Assembly (NCBI GenBank): GCA_026770025.1
Contig: JAMXDE010000022.1
Coordinates: 682,001-746,000, forward strand
Length of the DNA: 64,000 nt
Direction of reading: 5' to 3'
Origin: Craspedostauros australis
Taxonomy: Eukaryota; Bacillariophyta; Bacillariophyceae; Mastogloiales; Achnanthaceae
Part shown: in pieces, positions 50,009 to 60,700 of the stretch
Numbering within the stretch: the stretch's first letter is position 1
Layout of the letters: each line of letters starts with the position of its first letter
Notes under the pieces: model-generated
The model's database searches: none
What the model was told of the DNA's origin: nothing
What the model saw: the letters and a program-made list of their open reading frames with translations, nothing else
Position numbers and translations under genes: made by a program

Positions 50009-51877
50009 GTTGAGATGATGGTCGGTGGTTGTTGGATGATTGCAAGTTGGATGAATGTTGAACAGTGGTTGGGTTGATGTTGCGCAGATATTGGCTGATT
50101 GGTTTGATGCTCTATGGTACTGTATGATATCGTGCCTCTCTGTATGAGATGGAAGACGTTGATTTTATGGTCTAATTTCGCCAGCGCTCGCATGTACGCG
50201 CCTTTGGTATGCGCCTTGTGTTGTTGTCTCGATTCCATGGTTGTCTCGCTTTCTCTCTCTCTCTCTTTCTTCAGGTTTTTCTGCGCTTGATGTCTCTCCT
50301 TGTCTTCATCTCTCGATCGTTCCCTGGTTTCGATACCAATGTCATGCACTCATGAAGGAGGGCCATCATAGTGTCAGACAGTATCGTGGAAGGATGGTGC
50401 ATGTCCTTGTTGTTGTGTTGAGGTTTTGTTGAGCCGAACATCAAGCGGAGATGCGAACGGGAAGGATGATGGGTACCGTGGGAATTCCCAGCGGAACCAG
50501 TTTTGTGGACAGCAAGAACACAGTGAGAAAAAGGAACCCTCGACTAGTACGACCATTATGTGATCAATGTTGTTGTTGAAATGTCCGGGTGCTGTAGACT
50601 TGTTGGTAAAAGTAGACTGTTTCTGTTGAGGGTTGGTAACCTTTTCTCTGTCAGAATTATGAGCTATTCTATTTCCGATTCTGCTCTCTCTCTCTCTCTG
50701 CTGCTCTGCTTATCGTGATCTCGTGTTGTACATCAGCCACTCTGCTGATCTTATCTTGTGTATCCATGTTGCTTCCAGCTATGGAGCAATCCCATTCGTA
50801 CTCGGAACCATTGGCGCATTCATCTGTGATTCTATCTTGCTCACAGATTGCAATGTTGATGTTCCGAATCTGAACACATAAGGACACACATGGGGAGTCC
50901 TCCAATGTCAAGGTGTTTGCAAGTGTCATGTTCAATCTTGCATTCTGCACACTGGGGTAAAGTATTGAGACCACTACATTCGGTCACAGTTTCGGTCGTG
51001 GTACAGACACACGATTCATCTGACCTCTGTGAGTTTTCAGTCTCGATCCGAGTCCCGCCTTCGTCTGGTCGGTGACGTCATGCCAAATCTCGACATGTTG
51101 TTGTCACAAAAAGAAGCACATCGAATGTGAGGGATCATCATTTGTGGCGACGCGTTGATTCGAATTGTTCGTGCAATAGTTTCATTGGTCCAATTTGACA
51201 ACTATGACTTCGCTTCATGTGGACGCGCCAAGATGTGTGCCGAATCTGTGTGTTGGAGAAACACTCCATCGGCTTCTTGTTCGAGTACAACAGGTCCTCG
51301 CTCATCAACGCAAGCCACAAGGACAATCACAACCGCATTCATTGGAAGCCATGAGGTAGTCGTAACACGGGAAGTCCAGTCTGTGGCGCGGCTCGTTGAG
51401 GCCGCACCTGGACAATGCGCGATGCTTTACATCCACTCAACGTGAATAGAGGCAATGGGTTGGACGACCGTTCCCAACAAGTTTGGCCAGCGATTCATCC
51501 ACGCTCCTGATGATGGAGGAATGGGAGAGGACGACCCTGCTTCCACATGCACATACTCCGGCGCTCCATCACTCATCCGGTTTTGATGCGTCGATCTTGC
51601 TTGAAAAGAAGTGGGCGTGATCCATTGTAAAGAAGAGGGAAAGCGACACCCTTCACATCAGCCAGTCCGAGAGTCAATGCACTCCAACAGTCACCAGACG
51701 TTTCATCATCGTCGCTGCTGCTGCTGATGCTGCTGCTTATGATGATGCAATCCCACTCTCGTTGCAAAGGATGGCATTACTTTGCCTCACTTTGAAATAA
51801 AAAAGAGGCATTCCTTGGGACTTCCTGTGAGAAACATCTGCAACTACAACAACACCCAAACACTTCGACGTCTCAAC
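50009..51877. other. Intergenic region, no convincing gene
   Basis: Two (CT)n tracts lie near 50250-50268 and 50684-50700. Frames are short and unsupported. Confidence 0.45.
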
Positions 51878-52090
51878 ATGAAGCTCGTCGCCACCACCGT
51901 CCTCATCTCTGTGATGGCATCTGTCTTTACTTCATTCATCGACGCTGTCGGCAACATCTGCGGCGTCCATGCCAACTTCGGAATTGGTCGAGTACAAGGT
52001 CCATCGTTGGGAGACTGCATGGTACGATGTATTGAAGAACAGCCCGCACAAGTCCTGCTGCATCGTGGACAAGTGCGTGATCGTCCATGA
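51878..52090 (+). CDS. Small putative secreted peptide (70 aa), possibly frameshifted
   Basis: From ATG 51878 the frame starts with a clear signal-peptide-like stretch (MKLVATTVLISVMASVFTSF) followed by a short region with three Cys. In the +1 frame, from about 52035, the downstream sequence becomes Cys-dense (SCCIVDKC, PPWCRCVC). A small Cys-rich secreted protein that has lost its frame, or that is spliced, is possible. No family is recognised. It overlaps, on the opposite strand, the tail of a decayed ankyrin frame. Confidence 0.35.
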   Translation: MKLVATTVLISVMASVFTSFIDAVGNICGVHANFGIGRVQGPSLGDCMVRCIEEQPAQVLLHRGQVRDRP

Positions 52091-52706
52091 CCCACCTTGG
52101 TGCAGATGCGTGTGCGATCGAAGCGAAGCAGACACTGCACCACGTCCGCATCGCCATGCATGCAAGCGCGATGGAGAGGGGAGTTCCCATCATTCTTTCC
52201 CGGGGGTGTTGATATCGATGGTGGTAGTTGCTTGGCCGAGCAGAAGCGCGGGAGGCATTGTATCATATCTCTTTGGCCATGCATGATATGCAAGCAGCAT
52301 TGAGCAGAGTGTCGCCAGGCTTGGGCTGGATGTTGAGCTCAGTGATGGTAGAGCACTCGAAGGTATTGTATGGCACCACATTTCTCCATCAGGCATGTGA
52401 GAGTCGTTGGACCATCGCCTCCACCGTTCCACAATTTATGGAGAGTGGCGCGGTGGAAGCATCGCCTCGGGATCGTGCGGGTGACACTGCTCTGCAATGC
52501 ATTTGCGCACCCAATGGCAGAAGTCGCGAGCAAGATTGTGGGAAATCGTCTGGGGAAGTTGAATCTGGTGTTTGAATCGAGTAACGTGAAGGTGAATTTG
52601 AACATGGGGAACAATGAAGGAGACTCTGTGCTTCACTGTGTGGTCAAGGGAAATCATGCAACACTGGTCGAGTATCTGATCACGTTGGAGGAAGAGGTGA
52701 TGTGAT
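52091..52706. pseudogene. Decayed ankyrin fragments on both strands
   Basis: On the minus strand about 52107-52200 reads NDGNSPLHRACMHGDADVVQ, a typical ankyrin core. On the plus strand about 52366-52480 reads YGTTFLHQACESRW and DRAGDTALQC, and about 52592-52705 reads NEGDSVLHCVVKGNHATLVE before a stop in another frame. Pieces on opposite strands suggest inversion after duplication of an ankyrin gene like those at 30661 or 48620, followed by decay. Confidence 0.5.
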
Positions 52707-53261
52707 CGTTCGCACCTGATGGATGTCCAAACGTACGGTACCAATACCCATCACTTACGTGGTTTAGCACAACATGTCGAAATAGAACATGATGAAAACA
52801 ACCAACCACTCCGAACGAAGTTCCTCAGCTTCGCAGAATCAAGTCTGGCGAGGGCAGACACGCTTGGCGTTTGTGAATTATCTCCAATTCTCTCTGTGTG
52901 GTACGGGTATGGTATTATACTACACATACTATTACGAGTACTCTTCGAGTTATGATCCTTCCTTGCGTAGGTGTCGTCGCCCACGTATGGTTTGCCTTCT
53001 ATGTTCGTTGCAATAGCCGTGCAACTTGGAGTCGTTCGATTCAAACACAAACGTCAGTCCAGTCCACCGATCGTGATGGCCAATGGCGCCAACCATGGAT
53101 GTCAAGGAAACGCTTCGCAAGGGCAGTGGCAACAAGATGAAATGAGATGAGACGAGGCAACAACCAACAACCGGAGATCGGATTGTGCTGCCATACTCTC
53201 CGTGTCCTACATTGCGCGACGATAGGCTTGCTGCCGACCAATTGAAAGAGGAAGAACGATC
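52707..53261. other. Upstream region of the GST-like gene
   Basis: Nothing coding is evident. The promoter of the following gene should lie here. Confidence 0.45.
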
Positions 53262-54512
53262 ATGGCTCCGTTGGTCCCACCACTCATGTGGATCTTTGGG
53301 TTGGCGACCACGCCAGGATGGTCCGATCTGGAAACGATCCTCCCGGCGACGCCTGCGCCCATCTACGACAGCCTCGAGGCCGTGCAGACGCGGGCATCTG
53401 AGGATCCCCGGCCCGTGCTGTTTCGGGACCGCCAGGGCCTGAATCCCTACTGCCAGCAGGTGTGGCTGGGCCTGGAAGCCAAGGGCATCGATTACGTGAC
53501 CGTTCTGGTGGACGACGACAGCGGCGATCTGCCCAAGATCCAATGGCCGGACGGCACGCTGGACGCCGGCGATTCGCTGTCCCTGCTCAAATCGATCCAA
53601 ACGAACTACCCCGAGGACGGCCCCGATCTGTACAAGCGCATCTCCAAGGCCGTCGACAACGTCGGCTGCAACATCGTGCGTTTCCGCGGCGTCTTTCCGC
53701 GCAACACGGACGACGCGATGCACGCGCCTTTTCTGTTCCGCGATGGCGAGCTCGTGCCCAAATCGAATCACATGGTCAGCTTAGAAGAGACCGACGAGGT
53801 GCTGGAGGAGTACGATGACGGGCCGTTCCTGTGCGGCGACTTTCTGAGCGCCGCCGATATTGTGTGGGCGCCATTCTTGGAACGGTACGCGGCGCAGCTG
53901 CCGTTGGTTCCTTTGGATGATATGACGGTGGCGCCGGCGGCATTGCGCCCACGGTCCGATGCGTACGAGGCGATTGTGGAATGGTGCGAAGCGATGGAAG
54001 AGCTGGTGCCGTCGTACGTGTGCCGCATTGGAGGCGATCGGTACACGTGGGAAAGGACGTTCGTGGAGGCCGTGAAGGACGGTCTCGTCCCGGCCGTGAA
54101 GCTGCGCAATCCCAGGAACCGCAATTATGCCGTGCGCAACGAGCTGCGCAAGAAGCAGCAAACGATATGGTCGTCGTATATCTCGGACAGACCGTACCTG
54201 TGTGCGACGCCGGAAGAGGAATGCGTGGCATTTCATATTCGCAATCGGCAGGCGCTCGTGTCCGATATCTCGGACGGCGCGGGCTTGACGCAGGATGAGG
54301 CCGATGAGGCCGTTCGCGAAGTGCTCGGCACTTTGCTGTCCATTGCGAAGTCCGGCAGCGACGATGAGGCAACCGCCGTGCAGGAAATGTCCGAGGCTGC
54401 ACGGGTCGTGGCCGTTGCTCTGGACGAGCGCATGCGGGCGCCCCGCGATGTAGGCATCCTTCCAGCGTCGACGCTGCGGCATCTGGTCAACACGATCCGG
54501 GCGCAGTCCTGA
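53262..54512 (+). CDS. Glutathione S-transferase-like protein (416 aa)
   Basis: A thioredoxin-fold GST N-domain begins at about residue 48 (RPVLFRDRQGLNPYCQQVWL), with the Cys-containing NPYCQ segment in the position used by omega/GSTL-type enzymes. Next come strand and cis-Pro-region analogues (YVTVLVDDD, IQWPDGTLDAGDSLSLLKSI). The GST C-domain shows GPFLCGDFLSAADIVWAPFL. The C-terminal 150 residues are extra and have no clear match (GGDRYTWERTFVEAVKDG and a helical tail). The N-terminus is hydrophobic (LVPPLMWIFGLATTPGW). GC content is higher than around it. Glutathione conjugation or disulfide reduction is inferred only from the fold. Confidence 0.85.
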   Translation: MAPLVPPLMWIFGLATTPGWSDLETILPATPAPIYDSLEAVQTRASEDPRPVLFRDRQGLNPYCQQVWLGLEAKGIDYVTVLVDDDSGDLPKIQWPDGTLDAGDSLSLLKSIQTNYPEDGPDLYKRISKAVDNVGCNIVRFRGVFPRNTDDAMHAPFLFRDGELVPKSNHMVSLEETDEVLEEYDDGPFLCGDFLSAADIVWAPFLERYAAQLPLVPLDDMTVAPAALRPRSDAYEAIVEWCEAMEELVPSYVCRIGGDRYTWERTFVEAVKDGLVPAVKLRNPRNRNYAVRNELRKKQQTIWSSYISDRPYLCATPEEECVAFHIRNRQALVSDISDGAGLTQDEADEAVREVLGTLLSIAKSGSDDEATAVQEMSEAARVVAVALDERMRAPRDVGILPASTLRHLVNTIRAQS

Positions 54513-55201
54513 AATGGATGGTCCTCAGTTGTACGAGAGTACTCGTGCGCAGAGTAGAGTGGTATGATGGTGCATCGAGGAGATACTGTAGACAGTAGCA
54601 CAATCGAGGCTTCGAGATGCAGCTTGCTTACAATCGCAATCATTAGAGTAAGTTGGAACAAAGTAAGCAAAGGTTAGAGTGATGAAGGGAAGCAGGGTGC
54701 TGTGCAGTATGGCGTCTCCAAAGAGAGACAAAGGGAGAGCGAAGAAGACGGGGTTGCCTGTCTCTCTATGAGTGGTCGGTACTATTATGATCTACTCGTA
54801 GTCGTATGGTAGTAAGTCTAGCTCTATTCTTCATGATGGATGACAAATGTGTCCCCAAATCGATCGGAAGATTGCGATGTTGCATCCGATGACAAGATGA
54901 CAAAGACGCTGTGAATGTTCCACCAATGCGCCAATGCACCAATGCTCAAAGCGCAACTGAACAGCAAATGGAGGATGAAGATGTGAATCAGAAAGACACA
55001 TCACTCCACATTAGAGAATAGAGTTTAATAGAATAGAGTAGAGTAGAATAGAATAGAGCACCATCGCGTACTTCATAGCGTAAATACACGATCACTCGCA
55101 CTAGCACCAGCAACCAGCACAAGACCATCGACCTTGGCTTGATTCCACCACCGGCGGCGGCAGTGAACTGCAGACGCTGCACTCCAACTGCGGGCGCCAC
55201 G
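54513..55201. other. Intergenic region with AATAGAGTAG pentamer tract
   Basis: A degenerate GAATA/GAGTA tract lies at about 55014-55058, close upstream of the JmjC gene. No gene is seen. Confidence 0.5.
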
Positions 55202-56995
55202 ATGCACAATCGCTTGCGAAAGGCCAGTCGCACAGCGCCACGCAGCAACGGCTTCGCGCCTTCCCCCGCAATCCACCACCCCAAGCGCCGACGCGGACAT
55301 GGAGCTGCTGCTGCGAAGACCGTTGCAGCGATGCTGGTGGTCGCTAGCATGCTCGCTTGCGCCGTTTATCACTCGAACACCGATGCAGGTGGAGGACAGT
55401 CTCAAACCGACGCTCTCGTGGATGATCGGGCTCAACGCAACTTCGGCCAATGGCTGCTGCGATGGATTCCCGATCGGCGCATACCTGCCACGCCCACATC
55501 ACGAGACGGACCGAACGATGACAAGCTCCATGCCATGAATGCAGCGATCGTCCACAACGCCGATGCCTCCCAACCAACGTGGGTGCTGAATCCGGACCTC
55601 CTGCCCTACCTGCACAACGATCCCTCGGATCCCACGCACCGCTTCACGAACGCGCTGCTCGCACCCAGAGGACGCCATCGATCCAAGATCTCTTGGCATG
55701 GCGTCTATTTTCGGATTTCGCGGCGCGCGCAGTTGCGATCCGGGGGTGGTTTCCTGCAGGACAGCGACGCCGGGATGGACTGGGAACGCGAGTGTGACGA
55801 GCTGATGACGAGGCACGGCATCGCAGCGGACTCCGACCTGCCAGGTCCCAAGATGGATTATACCGGCGCGCGGCATTATGCTTACACTTATCCTCGCGTC
55901 GACGTCGATGTTGCAGCCAGCAAGCAGCGTGCTCTGGATGGAGCCTATCCGCCGCTGCGCCCGCTGCACGAGATCATGAACGATTGGCCCCAGGACGAAA
56001 TCGACGCCCCGCCTTTGCCGATCCGCGAGGATCTGCAACACTTCGATTTCCAGGACAAGCAACAGCTCGAGCTCGCCACGTGGTACCGCGATGAGGCGAA
56101 GCTCCCGTTCAAGCTCACCAACGTGCCGGATCTGCAAGAGGCCGGATTCAAGTGGACCGATCACTACCTCACGCAGCAATTCGATTCCTTGGGCGCGCGC
56201 ACCAGCGAGGGCACGCCCACAACCAGCGGCAAGTGCCAGGAGTCGAGGAACAACTTCTTCGTCTTCTTCCAGGCCAATCTCTGGGATGTTGACACGATGG
56301 GCATCCCGCCGACCAGAAACAACGACTGGACGTTCAGACGATGGTCGAGGCACTCCCGCTACGCCGACGCCACCGGCTTGCATCCCGAACAGCCTCACTT
56401 CTACTGGCAATCGGGCGTGCCCGCCGGAGAACGCCACGCCCCATCGCAAGATGCTTGGACCTTCGTGTCGCGCGATCTGCCGCTGCTCAGCAGCCCCGAC
56501 CCCACATTCGTGTCGCCGCGTCCGGACGAGCAGAAGGGCATCCAGTGCCGCTTCGGTGAACGCGGCGTCACGGCTGCCATCCATTACGATGGCGGTCAGA
56601 ACATGGTGGCGATGATCCACGGCGCGAAACGATACGTCCTGGCACCGCCGAACCAATGCTCGAAGTTCGGCATCGTCACGACGCATGATCATGCGCTGTT
56701 CCGTCATTCCATCCTCAATCTGGGCCACTTGAAGGATGAGGTGTTGCGGCACGCCGATATGCCCGAACAGGAACGAGAGTGGTTGCGGCATTCTGCTGGT
56801 CATGCGCAGGCGGTCGAAACGGTCCTCAAGGCAGGCGAGGTGCTGTTCATCCCGTCGCATTGGTTCCATTACATCATCTCGCTGCAAAAGAACGCGCAGT
56901 GCAACGTCCGAAGCGGCGTGTACGCGGACGGTTCGACGACGTTTGGTGGGCAGCGGGATATTCTGGCGGATTCTTGTGATAAATTGGCCTCCTAA
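55202..56995 (+). CDS. Membrane-anchored JmjC/cupin_8 oxygenase-like protein (597 aa)
   Basis: The basic N-terminus (HHPKRRRGHG) is followed by a hydrophobic segment (about 36-56), giving a type II membrane topology. A long linker follows. The C-terminal JmjC/cupin_8 domain shows VTAAIHYDGGQNMVAMIHG, with an H-x-D pair for Fe(II), then GAKRYVLAPP, and the distal His in EVLFIPSHWFHYI. This is the pattern of 2-oxoglutarate oxygenases such as hydroxylases and Golgi-type enzymes. An anchor and a lumenal catalytic domain suggest ER/Golgi action on a protein or glycan, which is inference. The first ATG in frame is 55202; the frame opens earlier only with TTG. Confidence 0.85.
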   Translation: MHNRLRKASRTAPRSNGFAPSPAIHHPKRRRGHGAAAAKTVAAMLVVASMLACAVYHSNTDAGGGQSQTDALVDDRAQRNFGQWLLRWIPDRRIPATPTSRDGPNDDKLHAMNAAIVHNADASQPTWVLNPDLLPYLHNDPSDPTHRFTNALLAPRGRHRSKISWHGVYFRISRRAQLRSGGGFLQDSDAGMDWERECDELMTRHGIAADSDLPGPKMDYTGARHYAYTYPRVDVDVAASKQRALDGAYPPLRPLHEIMNDWPQDEIDAPPLPIREDLQHFDFQDKQQLELATWYRDEAKLPFKLTNVPDLQEAGFKWTDHYLTQQFDSLGARTSEGTPTTSGKCQESRNNFFVFFQANLWDVDTMGIPPTRNNDWTFRRWSRHSRYADATGLHPEQPHFYWQSGVPAGERHAPSQDAWTFVSRDLPLLSSPDPTFVSPRPDEQKGIQCRFGERGVTAAIHYDGGQNMVAMIHGAKRYVLAPPNQCSKFGIVTTHDHALFRHSILNLGHLKDEVLRHADMPEQEREWLRHSAGHAQAVETVLKAGEVLFIPSHWFHYIISLQKNAQCNVRSGVYADGSTTFGGQRDILADSCDKLAS

Positions 56996-57734
56996 GCATT
57001 GGAGTGCGTGTGGGGCGTCTGAGCGGGCATTGTGTGTGAAGAAGGATGAGGATGGCGATGGATGACATCCATGCTCATGGTGGATGGGAGCTTCTGAAAC
57101 GGGGAGCAAGCAGAGATTGGCCAATGCGACACAACGTTGGCAACACGTCACTTCGCGCTTGACCTTATGACGTGGCCATCACGTCCATCAGCAGAATAGA
57201 ATAGATAGAGCAGGGCAGAGTAAAAAGAATCAATTCAATGTTTATTTCCGTTTGATCTTGTGTTATCCCCTTTGACTGCTGCCGATCATCCGTGTTGGTC
57301 ACGGAGGACAGAAAATGAAGGAACTGCACGAGGTGCTCCAACCATCTTCCACTCTTTGGGTGTGACCATCATCGTTCGCGTTCTCGCACACTTGCACAAG
57401 CACACGTGTGTGCTGGAGTAGATGTTAGCAACGCTTCTGCTGCTCTGTTGGTGGTGCTGATGTGTTGGTGTTTGATGTTGATGCTGATTGCGCCGCAACA
57501 CAAGAATCGCCTCTGATCCTCTGCCGAGGGTGCTGTTGTACTCGTGTGGAGGAGGCGCCTTTTTCTCTCACGGTCATACTCACATCACATCACATCACAT
57601 CAGCGGCAGGGCATGGTTGCGTGATGCCTGTGCGCATGCGTCTCTTCACCTCTTGCTTGCACAATTGATCGACCGATTAACCTCTTCATTGATTGATCGA
57701 TCGATTGGCCAATGCTACCGAAGCCGGCGTTCAC
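56996..57734. other. Convergent 3' intergenic region
   Basis: It lies between the stop of the JmjC gene and the stop of the kinase gene. A short GAATAGAATAGATAGA tract is at about 57191-57206 and CACAT repeats are at about 57580-57602. Confidence 0.5.
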
Positions 57735-60700
57735 TTAGAACGACGCAAATAGGTCCTGCTCGGGCGGAGTGAGTGGTGCCTCCTTGGAGACTTCCCTTTC
57801 TTCCCGTGAAAAGTCCTCGAAATGAGATGCGTCCAGTGGATTCTTGATGTTCGGGATCCACGGTGCCTTAAGTTCGTACCGGAGCAGAGCATCGAAGTCC
57901 ATGGGCGCGAACCATTGATGCTCCTTCACGTCGTGGTATCCGCGTGAAAGATTTCCCAGTCGTGACGACTGGCGACGCACAAGCAGCTGCTTGATCAATG
58001 ATTTGGCGTCCTCGGACACGGCTGGCGGGCATGAGTACTTGACCATGACGATGCGCTTGAAGAGGGAGACCTGGTCGGTTCCGTAGAAGTAGAACGGAGA
58101 TCTTCCGACCAGCATTTCGTAGATCAGGACACCGAAGGACCAGTAATCGACAGCCTTGTCATGACCCTTCGACATGATGATCTCTGGCGCCAGGTACTCT
58201 GGAGTTCCGCAGAGCGTGTACGTCTTGTCGACGACCACCTTGGCGAATCCAAGATCGACCATGATGCAGTATCCCCGGTTGTCGATCAGCGCGTTTTCCG
58301 GCTTCATGTCTCGGTACACAATGTTGCGCTCGTGCAAATGTCCCAGTGCTTCCAAGATGCAGGCGGCGTAGAAGATGGAGGCCGAGTTGGTGATTCCATC
58401 GCGCTTGTCGGTGTGCACGACGTTGAAGAGCTCGCCTCCCTGAATCAGCGGCAGGAGGAGGTACAGGTTGTTCTTGTCCTGCATCGACGAGATGAGTCCC
58501 AGGATGAACGGATGGTCGATCTGGTTCATGATCTGCTTCTCTCGGAGCACTCCCTTGACCTGGTTGGCCTGGATGAGCTGGCGCTTGGAGATGGTTTTGA
58601 GGGCGTACGGAGTTGGCTCCTTCATGGCTCGGTCAGTCACCAGCCACACCCTACCGAATGCGCCTGTGGTTGCCGTCATTGTATGTGTGATGCGTGAATC
58701 GTTCGTCCATGAGTTGAGTTTCATCAACGCGGTGTATCGGCATGTAGCAGAAAACAAAAATATTGCAGAGTTTGATTGTGTTTGGTGAGAAATTGGAGCA
58801 AATGGCAAAACAGCGATTCCAAGAGCCAAGGCATGTGCAACATGACACAAATGCGGCACAACAGTGTACCGCAGGTTCTGGTACAATCTGCCAACCGAGG
58901 AAGCGACGCAAATACCACGAAGCAATTGCGCGGTAGAGCAGAGAATCATCATCGGATGTGTGACACTATTCATCACTCCTGACGATGACACCACTATCTC
59001 GTCATACCGTACGGACAAGCAGACAATCGACTTACCCATTCCCAAAATTCGGTGTCGCTTCAGTGCATCGAGCGTGATGTCCGTCTTCATTCGCGATGGT
59101 CGCCAGCGGATGTTCTCGCCCAAACGCTTGACGGTGCCGATGACGGTCTTGATGTCTTCGCGGCTGAGCATCCACACGGTGGTGTCTTCCTCACAGACGG
59201 CGGCGGACCCCTTGGACTTGTTCTTGATGGCCTTTTCGCCGTAGTAGTCTCCACCCTGCTTCGTTTGGCTGTCTTTCTGCAAGGTCAACTTCCCCTCCTT
59301 GACGATGACGATGTTCATGCGTCCTGGGATGGTGTCGCCCTTGGAGTACTTTTCCTCTCGCAGACAGGTGACCAGTTGGTCGTACTCGATTTCCCGCAGC
59401 GACGAGTTGGCGAAGAGAGGCACGCCCTTGAGGAATCGCTTCTTGTAGCCGTGGCCAAGGATGACCTCGAGGCTGCCGATGGTCTGCTCGAATGTCTCTC
59501 GGTCAATGGCGAAGCACTCGCAGTCGGTGATGGCAGTAACGTTGGCGGCGCGGGGTTCGCCTGTCATGAGAGCACGCTCACCAAACCAGTCGCCTTCCTC
59601 GAGGACCTGGTCGACGAATTTGGAGTCTCCCATTCCAATGTCGTGCACCTTGACGGATCCTTCGTTGACGATGTAGAAGATGTCTCCGACATCGCCCTTG
59701 TTGACGATGCGCTCACCCTTGCTGAATTTGAGAGTGGTGAGGATGGTGACGAACTTGTTGACCTGGGTGCGGTCGAGGTCCTTGAGGAGGGGGACCTTGG
59801 CAAGGAGGGATTGCAGGCTGGCCTCATGGTCCTTGGCCTGACGTGCAAGCAAATGGCGGAAGGTGAGCTGATCGACCTTCCAGAGCTCGACGTCGGTCTC
59901 GGCCTGGCAGGTCGCCGCGCGTGGGGCATCGTAGAGAAGTGCCAACTCGCCGAAGCTGGCGCCGCGCGCGCAGCTTCCTACATGCTTGTCGTCGGCGATG
60001 AATGCGACGGTTCCGGACTCGACGATGTAGAAGAAGTCCCCGACGTCACCCTGCTGAATGATGATCTCGTCCTTCTTGCCGGACTGCTTCTGCATGGCGT
60101 TGATGAGGAGGGTGCGTTCATTCTCGGTGAGGTCCGAAAAGATGAAGTTAGTGCCCAGAACTTCATCTAGGAAGTTGATGCCCTCGATGGATTTTGGGTA
60201 GGAGGGTGCGACATAGTCTGCGGAGAAGTCTAGAGGCTGCGCGCGGATGGTGGCGCGATTGCGTTCAACGCGGGCCTTGGCGGCCTTGGACTGCTGCTGG
60301 ATCTTGTCCTCGCGCTCCTTGATTTTCGTGCTGTCGCCCTGGTTCGTCATGTCGTCTGGATCTGTTTCGTCGTTGTTGTTGTTATCGTTGTCTTTGTTGG
60401 CGGCGCTGGTCGCTGGTGCTTCGTCTGCTGGGGTGGATGTGGAGGCGGTTGCGTCGCTGGTCTTGCCTGCCTTAGTCTGCAGCAGTTGGAACAGCGAATA
60501 TCGTTGGGAACACGAGTACGAGGATGAGCAGACGTACGAGCATCGGTACCGTTGCAGATGTGCATGTGAACAGGGGCGACAGTTGAGGTATTGTGTGGTC
60601 AATAGATGATGTAAGAAGTCGTAGCAGTGGAGGTAGATACGTCCCACGCAATGATGCATCACCGAGGTTTTGGTTGGGACCGACGGTGGTGGTGGTGACA

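Noticed and set aside
53781-54482. 233-codon minus-strand ORF opposite the GST-like gene
   Set aside because: Antisense shadow; sense strand shows the GST domains.
55499-57151. 550-codon minus-strand ORF opposite the JmjC gene
   Set aside because: Antisense shadow in GC-rich DNA; the plus strand carries clear domain motifs.
59052-60170. 372-codon plus-strand ORF opposite the kinase gene
   Set aside because: It mirrors the cyclic-nucleotide-binding domains; no independent motif.
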